Below are positions 46,046 to 57,004 of a stretch of 64,000 nucleotides of DNA, piece after piece. Position 1 is the first letter of the stretch. Every line of letters starts with the position of its first letter. Under the pieces are notes generated by a model. The model saw only the letters and a program-made list of their open reading frames with translations, was not told the DNA's origin and ran no database searches. This stretch comes from Acanthaster planci (Eukaryota > Echinodermata > Asteroidea > Valvatida > Acanthasteridae), in assembly GCF_001949145.1 (NCBI RefSeq), contig NW_019091404.1, positions 529,047 to 593,046 of the forward strand, given 5' to 3'. The position numbers and the translations under genes are program-made.

Positions 46046-47517
46046 GCATTAAACAGCCATCCCCACAGAGTTAAAGTGTGAAATATATTTGGCCTTGAGG
46101 AGATGCAGAGTTTGGTTTTGGTTCTGATTAGATCCACACTGACTTCAGGAAGGGGAACATCTCAACATTCAGGAAGAAACTCTATTTTGGGATAGTAATA
46201 AGACATCGCAGCAACCTCCATACCAATTAGCGTTTGTAATGCATGACTAGTAAGAGTAATTCTGAAGCAGACTCAAAGACGTATGACTGGCAACACGAGT
46301 TGAGACAGATGGGGATCGAGTAGGCGTGTCACTTCTGATGGGCCGTGAGACACAGTGACGACGAAGTAATAGGCGAGAAACGGTCACGTTAATTCGTAAC
46401 CGTGTAGTAGTCATTTTAGACCAACCAAAATGGGCAAAAAGTCTTTATGGCCAAAAGTCATTCCTGTATGCATGCTTGAGGCTAAGCAGGATGTTGATTC
46501 ATTACAACTGCAATAATTGCACGAAACAGGCGTCTGCGGTAATAATACAACGCAAGAGATTGACACCCAATCTGCATTGACAATATACCGTGAAAACTGA
46601 CCCAAAAATATTACGTGTCAAGGGCAGCATTTGAAATGTTTAGGAATCATTGCTCAAGAACGAGCACTGGAGGTTTGCTTCTTCAAACACAACAGGCCTT
46701 TTAATATGCCACCTGCACACATCACAAAAATCCCAGTGATTTGAAAGTTCTTCACAACGGGTTGAAATGTACATTTTATGAAAAAAAATCGTGTGCTTTA
46801 CAAGTCTGTTTTCTCTTCACATCAACTTGTCTGCATTGATTATGTGGTGTCTGTATTTTGGGTACATTTCAAATCCCAAGACTCTTTAATGAGCAGCTTT
46901 AACAGCATCATATTTAAAAAGAGGCAATCGTCAAAGATCACTGTTACCATAATAAAGGAAGTTGCTAAATTTATCAGTATAGTACTGCACAGTTATATTT
47001 TTTTTGCATGGTACATAAAAGGTTCAAGTTAAGGACAGTGCATAGCCTATCTTCCATTGATTTACCAGGCCTCGTTATCTCCCCCCACAGATCACTAGAC
47101 ATGCAGGTTTGGTGTCGTTTACAGGTCGTCGCAGTGCGCGAGGTTACAATTGAACTATGCTTGCCAAAAGGAGCGCTAGACTGAGACACCCAAGCCGGAA
47201 TTCAGGGTCAGCAGGTCTTGGAGGAAAAGGAACGCGAAAGGGAAATTGCAGAACATGGGAAAACCCAGTCCCAAAATTAGCAGATGTCATTGCCAAGTTT
47301 ATCTTTTTTGCTGAATGTTATCGCTGCTGGACACTGATCAACAGCTGATTAACGCCGTATAAAACGAAACGTTGTTGCACTGAAAGACCGCAATAGTGGA
47401 TCACTGTAACTCCTTCAAGCAACGAGTAGTTTACGTTCATCACATAAATATCAAAGTAAATTTTCAGCATTTTGTTTGGTTGGAGGTTGTTTTATCTACG
47501 AAGAAATTGCTATAGAA

Positions 47518-48438
47518 ATGGCACTCTACCCAATCTTATCTGTCGTAATTGTCATCAGTTTCAGTGCAGGCCGAGTTGCTTCCAACCCGATCCAGGCCCA
47601 GGACCGAGCCCTGACAATGTTCTTGACCATCAAACCTGATTCCGAGACGGCCGAACCCATGGTTGGTGGTTCGGTGACGTTTCTGTGTGACATACTGGAT
47701 TATCAGGAGTCCTCCCATGTCGTGACTTGGTCTCGGTTCGATCTCAGCTTGTCGTCGTGGATCGTATTAGCGGAAGGTGGTACCCTCAGGGCACCTGCCG
47801 ATCAGCGGCTTCTCGTGTCTCGGGTCCAGGCCAACAACGCGTCCCGTCCAGGTAACGTGCACCAGAGTCTCGTCATTCGCCAAGTTGGCAAAACAGATGA
47901 GGGACTGTACCGCTGCAGTGTTGAAATGAGCATCGACGACAATAGCACATCCAGCTGCAGCACCAAGGCGATCGCTTCCAGGGAGATGATTCTGACCGTT
48001 TACCCCCCAGAAATCTTCCCCGTCTGCACTCCAAGCGCCAAGGCGACGGACCCACTTGTTCCCGGTGACACGCTATCCTGTGGTACCTTGACCGAGTCGA
48101 GGGTCCCAATGGTCACAAGGCGGGGCAACCTAGCGGGCCATCCAGAGGACTGGTCGAGGGGTCAGCGCAGGGACAAACGGCCCGGCTGGGAGCTGACGAG
48201 GGAGGTGAACGAAACGGACGACGGCATCGTGTACGACTGCTGGTCCTTCTCGACCGAATTCGCTGCGGTAGAGTTGGCGTTATCTTGCCCAATCTCTGTG
48301 ACCGTGGTAAGGGGAACCGAGCCTCCTCCCACGAGTGGGTTATCGGTGGGAGCTATCGTTGGCATCGCTGCTGGCGCTTTGGCAGCGGTGCTCATCATTA
48401 CGGTTATCTGCATATGCTGCTGTTGCTGTAACTCATAA
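47518..48438 (+). CDS. IgR-E: two-Ig-domain membrane protein, tail lost to an apparent frameshift, single exon
   Basis: ATG 47518 (gaaATGG) gives 306 aa. Signal peptide about 1-21 (YPILSVVIVISFSAG). V-like domain: Cys57, Trp71 (WSRFD), DEGLYRC with Cys133, plus an extra Cys147. Domain 2: Cys170 (FPVCTPSA), Cys188, Cys241 (YDCWS), Cys257 (SCPIS, so the IGP signature is altered). Transmembrane helix about 275-300 (GAIVGIAAGALAAVLIITVIC), ending in five consecutive cysteines, Asn, Ser, then TAA. Domain 2 aligns closely with IgR-G (GTLT, DRFPVI/SRVPMV, DCWS). A 53-codon tail-like frame continues immediately at 48432 in another frame, and AATAAA follows that frame. The annotated stop is therefore probably the product of a one-base deletion or sequence error. 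If real, the protein is tail-less and its cysteines may be palmitoylated. Confidence 0.82.
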   Translation: MALYPILSVVIVISFSAGRVASNPIQAQDRALTMFLTIKPDSETAEPMVGGSVTFLCDILDYQESSHVVTWSRFDLSLSSWIVLAEGGTLRAPADQRLLVSRVQANNASRPGNVHQSLVIRQVGKTDEGLYRCSVEMSIDDNSTSSCSTKAIASREMILTVYPPEIFPVCTPSAKATDPLVPGDTLSCGTLTESRVPMVTRRGNLAGHPEDWSRGQRRDKRPGWELTREVNETDDGIVYDCWSFSTEFAAVELALSCPISVTVVRGTEPPPTSGLSVGAIVGIAAGALAAVLIITVICICCCCCNS

Positions 48439-48593
48439 AGATTGCAAGAAAGACCGAAAACACCCCCGCAAACATCTACGACTTGCAGTTTGCTCCGTTC
48501 CACGCCATGCAGGTTGATGTCAGTTCTGAACCAGAAGTTGCGATATACTATAATGAATCACGAGACACTCCCGATAATCCAAAGCGTGTTTAA
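48432..48593 (+). pseudogene. Displaced cytoplasmic-tail frame of IgR-E (frameshifted)
   Basis: Opening directly after an in-frame TAA, this frame starts LIKIARK (basic, as expected just inside the membrane). It continues with NIYDLQ and AIYYNE tyrosine motifs and ends at TAA 48591-48593. AATAAA begins 24 bases later. The NIY motif parallels NIYHEL and HIYHEA in IgR-A and IgR-B. The intervening 'intron' would be far too short to splice. A one-base deletion near 48430 is the simplest cause. Confidence 0.6.
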
Positions 48594-48616
48594 AAGTTAC
48601 ACTCAATTTGGCCTTC

Positions 48617-48622
48617 AATAAA
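48617..48622 (+). promoter_or_regulatory. Poly(A) signal AATAAA of IgR-E
   Basis: Same-strand hexamer 24 bases after the end of the displaced tail frame and 179 bases after the in-frame stop. Confidence 0.6.
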
Positions 48623-50596
48623 CAACTTAAAATTCAACTAAATCATTCAGAGAAATTTTTTTAACAATTCTTAAAACTTCTACGGAAAATGGAATGCAGT
48701 TATAACCGGGCAGGAATTAACTTTGTTTAGAAATACCATCTGAGAAGATAGAGGGCGCTCTTCAACTAAATACAAGCTTTGTGAAAATTAACAACTTGTT
48801 TTTCAGAGCAGAGTAACACTGCCCCGGTGAAAGCGTGCGTGGAAAAGGCGGGTACATGCTTGGAAAGTGTATTGCACTTCTATTGCCTATATTCGTCTGT
48901 ATAAAATCCCTGAAGTGTAAACATTCTTTGAAAAATTTAAAAGAGGAAAAGGAAGAGCGAACATGCAAAATTCATTTTCCCAACGTAGTCGATTTCAGTG
49001 ACAATGTAGTTTGTTACCCATCGCCGTCTGGCATCACTGACCTCTAACTTAACGGGGCAAATTTTCCCCGGCCAAATCTAGGTCCTGTTTTGTGTGTGTT
49101 TTTAAATTATATTTATATCGCGAATTGTGCACTCTTTCTTATGAATCAATATTCAAACTACTTATGAGCCCAGTATTGAACAGTATTACATGTGTATACA
49201 GATACTGTAAGTTTAATTACAAAACTTTTAAGTACATTCTGAGCAGCAAACACACACTGTGAAAAACTGTACCTGGTTCTTAAAATGGAATACTTCCATT
49301 TGTCGAAGAGGATTATTATTTGTAGGATCTGCATGATCACACCTATCAGCTGATTAAATTTTATTCCGAACCAGGAATATGAGCAGTTATATGTGATAAT
49401 TGAATGCATTGACCAAACTAAATGTATTTATAGGCGTACAACATCATGTGACCTTACCTTATATAAAATAGGTAAAAATGGGATAAAGTCACCTCATATT
49501 ATTAAAAAAAAATGTGTTTACATTCTTTCATTTTCAAATGTCAAACAAGAGTACGCAGGAAGTTTACATAAGAAGCACAGTTTTCTAGATTTCCGAATGA
49601 AAGAGCGCTGAAAAACTTCACTGTTCTCGATTGCCGCAATATTTAACAAAGGAAATGATTATGCATGTAATTGGCATTAATGAACAAAGGTTATATCACT
49701 CATCCATTAATTGCATGTACTTTATAAGGCACTATACAGTACTCTTAACTTATACAGACAATATAAAAGTAACTGTTTATTGAAATAGTCGGATGCATGC
49801 ATCAAATTTTCAGAGATCTTTTGACATCAGTTCCATTGCCCATATAATCTGTGAACAATATCGCTACACTGCGACATTATTGCTTATCGTAAAGCGCTGA
49901 CATCCGTGTATAGTAACTTGTATGCAACTATACAAACAGAAAGAATTTTGTCATCTAGTGCAACCTGACAACTCGAGCCATATATGTTTCATGGTTGTAA
50001 GAATTTTAATCTTGACTTGAAGGCGGACCAACCAATAAGAGCTGACTTGAAATAATTATGATATAGCTGAACTGCATCTTTCTGGCCCTGTTCTTGTATG
50101 AAAAAGTGGTTAATGACAGTAGTAATGTTTTAAACTGAAACTTAATTATGGTAGATATCAGTCTGGAAAGAAGACTACTATCTATGCACATTGAATCAGA
50201 TGCATTCTTAGATATTACATGTATTGGAGTTTACACTTGGACTCAGTATAGTATTCGTGGCAATAAACATTCGGAATTCAGTTTATTTCCGGCACCGATT
50301 TACTTCTTGAATTAAGACTAACATGTGCCATTACCTCATTACACTTAGCCTAAAGATCATGGACGGTACAATTATGAAGTCCTAACTTTGGGTAGCGTAA
50401 GCCAAAACCAGCTTCAAATAAGAAAATTTCAGTCTTGAAATGCGACTGTTTAGGACTACTAGGCTATGAAACATGTTTTATGTCACTTGAAAACCATAAG
50501 GTTTGCAAATCAACAGTATCCAAAAGAAATCAAATGCGAACTCTAAAGAAACACGTCTGAAAGCCTTCAAGCATGCACTAGTAGGTTATATAACTG
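48623..50596. other. AT-rich non-coding interval between IgR-E and locus F
   Basis: High AT with no long frame. A minus-strand AATAAA (TTTATT at 50282-50287) could serve locus F. Nothing else seen. Confidence 0.5.
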
Positions 50597-52072
50597 TCAG
50601 ACCATTAGGACTGGGTTTTCTAGACCACTTTTTCCACCTGACGAATCATTTGGAATTAGTGCTTCGTAGTACCTTTGCGGATCAACGTCGTTTCCAGCCG
50701 CTGAGTGGTACTCATGTGCCGAATCAACGTCAGTTGGAGCTACTGCTTGGTAATCATTTGCCGGGGCAACATCTTCTTTTATGAGGTCTTGGTATTCCCC
50801 TGCCTCTTTGGTAGGAGTGGCAAGCTCCTCGTCATTAGATCCAGGAATCGCAGTGTCCGTGATTGCAGTGTTTTTGATTGATTGAGATTCTGGTAACGCT
50901 GTTTCTCGGTCGGAAACACTTACATTCGACTTCATATCTCCAGTGTCTTGGATGGGCGTGTCAGCTCGATTCTTCTCGAATGCTGATTCGGAAAGCTGGT
51001 CATTCCTGACGCTATGTTCTGTGTGCTCTATCGAGTCTTGATCTCTGACATCTTGTCTCTGTGATCCGTTTTGTGGACGTCCCTTGTCTGGTTCGTCGTA
51101 ACCCGCGTTGGCAACAAAGAAATTAGTATCATGGCCGCCAGGTGGAGGGTCTTCGTCTCCAATCTCCTCCCCAGGGTCGGGATAGTGGATGCCGTGGACC
51201 GGAAGTTCCAAACTGTCAGGATTGAGAGGGTCAACTGTTTGTGAATTACTCCGGACCAGAGTCTGTCCGTTAGTCTCTTGCTCAGCCGCAGCTTTCTGGT
51301 TCTCGTTTATTATCTGCAGCTCCGTGGCAATGGAGTGCGTTCGCGTTTTCGGACGGTCGTCCCCTCCATCACTTCTCCTGCATGACCCGCAACAGTCGTG
51401 ATAGCGGTTGGCACGATAGATGGTCCTTGCCACCAGAAGGACAAACAGAATGACGGCAATGGCAATGAAGATAATTGCGGCAGCCCAGCTTTCCATGATT
51501 GATTGCTCTGACGACAGTTCACCGATGTCCACTTGAACTGCACTAACAAAAAAAATACATCTTGATTATGACGAGTTAATTTTCCTGCCCTGTGCTGATT
51601 CGACAGTCACAATGAAAAACATATTCTCCACGTGTGCGTGAAATCTTCTTTGCATATCCCAAACACAATGTCCATTAAACCAGAACCTCACTAGAATCTT
51701 TTCCTGTAGCTGTGAGAGAGAATAAAACAACAGCTGGATTCTCGAACACACTGTAAATTCTCCAAAGTATATTGAAAAGCAGTTTTGTCGGACTTTGGAC
51801 CCTTTCGGCAGAGTGCAACTTTTCATTGCTTTGTAATAAATTTTTTCCCCGGATAAGTAAATATTTTTCACAAGTTAATTATAGCTCATCCATTCCATTC
51901 TTCGAGTAGTAACCGTAAAGTTTTTCTGAAAATTTAATAATTTCTCACCATTAAGGGGCAGCGTTTGTGTCTCTTTGGACGTCCAGGATTTCTCTTTCGA
52001 GCCGGAGATTCCTGGACCAGTGCTCGGTGAGTTTATATTTTCGGTCGTGCCGGTCAAAGTTGCAAAATCAAA
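50597..52072 (-). CDS. Locus F: transmembrane and cytoplasmic-tail exons of a receptor gene (5' exons not identified)
   Basis: The last exon, 51537-50597, follows an acceptor tttgttagtgcag. It encodes VQVDIGELSSEQ, a transmembrane helix (AAAIIFIAIAVILFVLLVA), a basic Cys-containing juxtamembrane and a roughly 270-residue acidic tail. Tyrosines EYQDL, DYQAV, EYHSA and YYEAL lie exactly 14 residues apart near the end. A preceding stalk exon, 52072-51949 (41 codons, Ser/Thr/Gly-rich, TGTTENINSPSTGPG), ends at AATG|GTGAGA and joins in phase (G|TT). Its own acceptor (cctcggtag) is weak. The ectodomain was not found; a 95-codon cysteine-containing frame at 52336-52620 is a poor candidate. Unlike the other receptors, this gene is spliced and runs on the opposite strand. 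YxxL/YxxV motifs suggest signalling, but none is a strict ITIM. No family recognised. Confidence 0.65.
50630..50810 (-). repeat. In-frame 42-bp tandem repeats encoding 14-aa tyrosine units in locus F
   Basis: Tyrosine codons recur every 42 bp (at about 50794, 50752, 50710 and 50668 on the minus strand). On the + strand, atcaacgtc followed by agttggagc or gtttccagc marks successive units. Units look like [DE]Y[QH]xA...DVD. Expansion of a phosphotyrosine unit by tandem duplication is the simplest reading. Confidence 0.75.
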
Positions 52073-52335
52073 CTACCGAGGTGGCGCTTCCATCATATTG
52101 CTGATGATGAGAAATCAAACCAGCATGGAGCTGAAGATATCTTTTCATCAGCTCGCTTCGTCTACTCATCTTGTTATGGCAACCGTCCTACTCTGTATCG
52201 GTGGAGGTGGCTCATCAAGACAACCGTAGACCTACATCGTGATACACAAGCAATGCGAACATGTCACGGCAAAGGTGCAGCAATAGGTCAGAGAGGGGTG
52301 TCAACTTCAACGAGGTCCTTTGGCTTGAACAGTGA

Positions 52336-52620
52336 TCACCAAACTTCTAGAGCTGTGTACATAATACCCTCCAGCGTCAACACAAAGTACGCACACGCCT
52401 TGATGGGGTTCGTGACGCACAGGCGATGACCGTCATGCAGTAGCTTGTTGGTGGACTGAACTTGAAGCACTTTTCGGAAAGGATTTTTAAATGACCCTAC
52501 ATGTAGGAAAGCTTTTCGTGGGCATGCACCACAACAGTAAATAATTAGACTTGGACGGCTATAACTGAGACGCGTAGTGTTACCACTTGCAGGCACGCAC
52601 CAGGAAGTAAGCTTTGTCAT
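52336..52620 (-). CDS. Unassigned 94-aa open frame upstream of locus F
   Basis: ATG 52620 to TGA. It contains CCGACPRK and six cysteines in all, with a VLTLEG near the end. A possible donor-like GAGG|GTATTA lies near the end, but its phase does not match the F stalk exon. It could be an ectodomain exon or chance. Confidence 0.2.
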   Translation of the reverse strand: MTKLTSWCVPASGNTTRLSYSRPSLIIYCCGACPRKAFLHVGSFKNPFRKVLQVQSTNKLLHDGHRLCVTNPIKACAYFVLTLEGIMYTALEVW

Positions 52621-52873
52621 TTCGCAACTGCACCGCTCGCGATGTGTCGCTTACATGGGCATTTATCAATGGCAGTTGCAAATACAGCTTTTTCAACGTT
52701 TTATCAAGGTTCAGTCAGCCATGACAGAACCGGGGTCAACAGCTTAGACTTGGCCAAGTCTCCCCGTCGTTTGAATACAATTCTTTTCTTAAAGCAAGCA
52801 TTTTCTAATCAATGAACCTTCTATTGAAATGAAGAAACGGGACATCACGAAAACAAAGAAACCGCAAAAACCC

Positions 52874-52981
52874 AAAACAACAACAACAACAACAACAACA
52901 AACAAACAAAACAACAACAACAAGAACAACAACAGCAGCAGCAACAACAACAACAGCTACAACAACAGCAACAACAACACC
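52874..52981. repeat. (AAC)n microsatellite with AGC and AAG interruptions
   Basis: About 108 bases of aac units, interrupted by aaac, aag and agc. The 115-codon low-complexity frame over it is a repeat artefact. Confidence 0.95.
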
Positions 52982-55900
52982 CACCCCAAAGGATGTTGCT
53001 TAGTCCCGACCGCTCTCATCAATCACCTCAATGTACATGTACATGTATGCCGAACCACACAACGCCATCGCACCCTACATTATGTGGACCAGTCTTTTTG
53101 TGCACAGGCTATGTGTGTCGAACATATACAATGCATGCTCATGAGCTTTGCATCAGAACATTTTATAGCTCCATGATCAGAGGTTAAAGGGAACGACCCC
53201 CAACATCGCCCCAGGATTGATAAACGTCCTTGTTTCATAAAGCGGGTATTTCATTTCATACATCGGGTATGAAATACTAGCAATTTGAGGGCTTCTCTTT
53301 GGAACCTCAATTTCCGTTTTCCAGGTTTGAATCCAATAATCATTCACAAAGTATGCAGGAAAACGAATCAGATAGTAATTAAAACATGAGTCCATCGAGT
53401 AACACATTTATCTTTAGTTTCTATACTGGGAAGTCTTACGCACTTCAGATAAACAAGAAGGAAACATTCTTTTTCACCGCTCCGAAAAAATTTTTAGCAG
53501 GGAAGTGAGTTGCATACTCATCACAGAAACTCGTGTATGGGTTATTTTCTGTCAGGAGCATTCATTGTAGCGAAGTATTTCGCTTATCTCGCCGTGGTCG
53601 AGCTCTAAAAGTGGAAAGGCAAGCCCCTTCAACAGAGGCTTTCTATTTTTTTAGGTTAATTAATTTTAAAGATTTTTTTTCAGAATCATATTCACATTCA
53701 CAGTGCAGTGCATTCACACCAATGCAAAACTTCATACTTTGTTGTCAATTTGATTTTAGAAACCGAGCGTAATTATGTCTACACTATGGCTAACGGAAGG
53801 TTATAACATCCAGCAGAAATCCAAAAGCAGTTTAGATGACGAAGAGGGCTGTCGATAATTAGCAGCCAACCTTTGATTTTTTCCGGCCGAGGGGAGCCTG
53901 CCTCTGGCTTTTGAATTAAACTATTTTTGTAACGCACCTGGTCTTTATAAAGGCGCCTTCGCATTGGCCAGTTTCACGGCTCGCGCGTGCCTCAATGTCA
54001 TCGACCGCACCCTCACAAGACCACGCATTGTTTTCAGGTATGTGCCTTTTGTTCACTTGCGTTTCTCAGAGGTTACCAATAGCGGTGTGCAAAAACATCG
54101 TTCAGTGTTCGAGTGATGGCCGCTGGTGTTTCATCATGATTCGTGTTCCTCTCACATGTGGGATTTTGGAAAAGAATCCCAACTGTTTGACTGGTCTGTG
54201 TAATGATAAACTTTTCCTACATCCTCGTTACTTTGAAAAAGAAGGCGTTGGAAGTTCAAAGACTTCGAAAACTTCAACTGGCCGAGGAGAACTTGGTCTA
54301 ACTGCAGCCCGTGACGGTACCATGGATGCGTGCGGATGTTGTTAATCGCACTGTATCTGACTGCTGAACAACGGCATGCGATGACCGGTGAAGGACGCAA
54401 GAACTCCACAAAGTACGCCACTTGTTCGTGGAGTTGAGAAGGGAAATTGGATTTTACGTGCGGATTAAAATCGCGTGCTGAGGAATGTGTATCAAGTTTC
54501 AAGAACTTTGGTGCAAAGAACCCCAAGATTCGGCGATGTCAGCATGACAGGTATGTGAGATTAATTTAGTTCTGTTTTCAGCATACTGAGAAAACTGTGA
54601 ATTTTTGAATTTATTGTTGGCAACGTGATTGATTCAAGAAAGCGACCAGGAATTGTCTGCGGGATTTTCCTCACTTGAAACATATAAATAAATCTTGCTT
54701 AAATAGGCCTAGACGTATTCTGTTCAGTTTTTTTATCGGTTCGTTGAAAAAAAATAACGAGTACATCTCTATGTTTTCTTTTTAAGACTATTACATAACG
54801 TAAATGAACAGAGGTATTTAATTACCTCAAAGTTACAGGTCGTATTATTTACATTGCGTTGCCTAGCCTCATGTCCTCTTACCCCCCCCCCACCCTGGGA
54901 ATCGTTACAGGCTCTGCACTCAGACAACTGTTCCTTCAGTGTTTTTCTTAGATTTTTCAAAAGATCTTGCTCGTCTGTTTTATTCCTTGAAAATCCTTCA
55001 AATTAAGCTTCTTACTTTCCCTTCACACAACGTTTTACCCATACATTTATCCATTGCTGAAAGTGCATAAAACGATTCCCCCTGACGCGTCGCACTTTTC
55101 TTCTAAGGCTATTTTTCCAAAGAGATTGTACGGCCATTTAAAGTCCGGAAAGGTCGAATGATCCCAACTTAAAACGTTATTAGTAGCACAGTTGCAGAGA
55201 AGTTTGCAAACACAAGAAGGGAAGTCCAAGTAGAAAAAAAAGACAAAATCAGATGAAGGACTCGACCACAATATCTGGGACCACTCCAGCATTGTACATC
55301 TATTAGTGTGAAGCACAAGACCTTCATTGCAAAGTACTTGCATAGTCCATATAGGTTCAGTGTCTGAATCCGAACGTGACCGTGCATCCTGCGTAGATGT
55401 TGCTTCTTAGCAACGGCTCTGCTGAAGAGTAATGGGGTAACTTCTCGTTCATATGACTGGACATCAATCCTTGGCAATAAAATATTTAAGATCTGAGATA
55501 AATTCAGTGTTATTTTTAAATCTGAGTTTGGTGTTGTGACGCAAGTCATACTAACAATGACTATTAGATTCAGCAGAATTAGACTAGGATAAGAAATACA
55601 GTAAGGTTATTTTTTAGCAAATATTATGAAATAAAAACTACACACATTAGGGAACAATAACCATGGCGCAGACACCTGCAGAAGTAAAATAACTGTGAAA
55701 ATGAGAGAATTTTTACCCATAAATACTTTGTATTGGGAATGACATGTGCCTTTAATTCGGCTTCTCCCTGTTAGATTCAATTGCAGCTCAAAAACGTGTA
55801 TGATTAAGCATTTGGACTCTCATCAGTATTCGGTCACTGTTCCATCCAACTAATTTAATTTTTCTAGAATTGCTTCTTGACGAATGAGAAATTACAGACG

Positions 55901-56982
55901 TCTGCCAAGCTGCCAATTGTGTTGTGGAAAAGGCGCCACTTGCTAGGCGCGATGAGTCAATTCTCTTTTGTCACGTTCTGGCAGAAATGTCCACACTTGA
56001 CCCATCTTTTAATGATGTAAATTGAAATCATCAAAACCTTTCCCGCTGCTAGAGAGAACGGGCGTTATCCAGGCCGAATCGCCCGGGGCACCCGAGGGCA
56101 TGGAGAATGAGCTGGAAAAGAGTCTATGGTTGAGGCGAAATCTGCGCGAAAGTTATGAATATGCTAATTTTTGAGGCAAGAGCTACAAGACGGTCTGTTA
56201 GGTCATCGATCTGTCACTGTTTGCAGTGTTAGTTAATGTTGATGTAATGTGATTTCCCAATGCCACGTTTTATGGGGGGGGGGTAAATCTGTGCTGACTT
56301 ATAAATCGATATAATTTATGCATCAAGTCACGGAACGCTCGATGACAGGCCCGAATTGAATTTCGGAAGTGTACATTTGCCTTGAGCCGTGTTGCCGCCA
56401 AAGTACCATCCTTGGAAACTTCCGTTTTCCCGAAATCCTGATGTAACAGTTGGTATTAGTTGCTGAGAAAAATTATACATGGCATGTTTTCTTGATCGAT
56501 TCCCAGTCCGCCTATTTCAAATTTGAAAGTCTGATTTTGCCCGTGGATGTGTAATTACGAGGAGCTCTTTCAATAAACACTTTCTGGACGAAATGTAAGG
56601 ATATGAAATTATTTTCTGATCGGGAATCGTCACTTATATGCGCCCAGTGTCAGATTGCATTTTCCCCCCGAATAGTCGAACATCGGTCATTTTTAATCAA
56701 GATCAAACAGATTGTTGGCTGTATTTTAAGGACTGATTGGCACAAAGCAGAGAAGCAAAGTAGCCTCTTTAAATCAGGTTAATGTCATCTGTAATTAATT
56801 TCTCCTGTCTTTGACCCATCCTTATCCAACATTAATCTCTATTGAAAATGTTTGTTCCCATAGTGATAATTGCATTGTGGATTTATTCAGTTTTGAAGAC
56901 GAGATTTCATCTCCCTCTACATGATACGGGACTAATGTGAGTGTAGGGCAGTTTTACAAGCAGACGCACAAGCGATTTTCAT

Positions 56983-57004
56983 ATAGGCCTACATGTAGGC
57001 CTAT
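56983..57004. repeat. Perfect 22-bp palindrome
   Basis: ataggcctaca is followed directly by its reverse complement tgtaggcctat, with no spacer. taggccta motifs recur elsewhere in the window. Confidence 0.95.

Larger units (their letters stand above)
38715..47517. other. Long non-coding interval between IgR-D and IgR-E
   Basis: About 8.8 kb. It contains hAT-like end motifs (40729, 41969), a hairpin (about 42812-42895) and a dispersed-repeat copy (45829-46045). A 169-codon frame at 43824-44333 contains two poly-C runs and no domain. Nothing else can be supported. Confidence 0.5.

Noticed and set aside
52829-53176. 115-codon Thr/Asn/Ser-rich frame
   Set aside because: Translation of an (AAC)n microsatellite.
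53325-53335. B-box-like ggtttgaatcc
   Set aside because: No acceptor or anticodon arms around it; one mismatch to the consensus.
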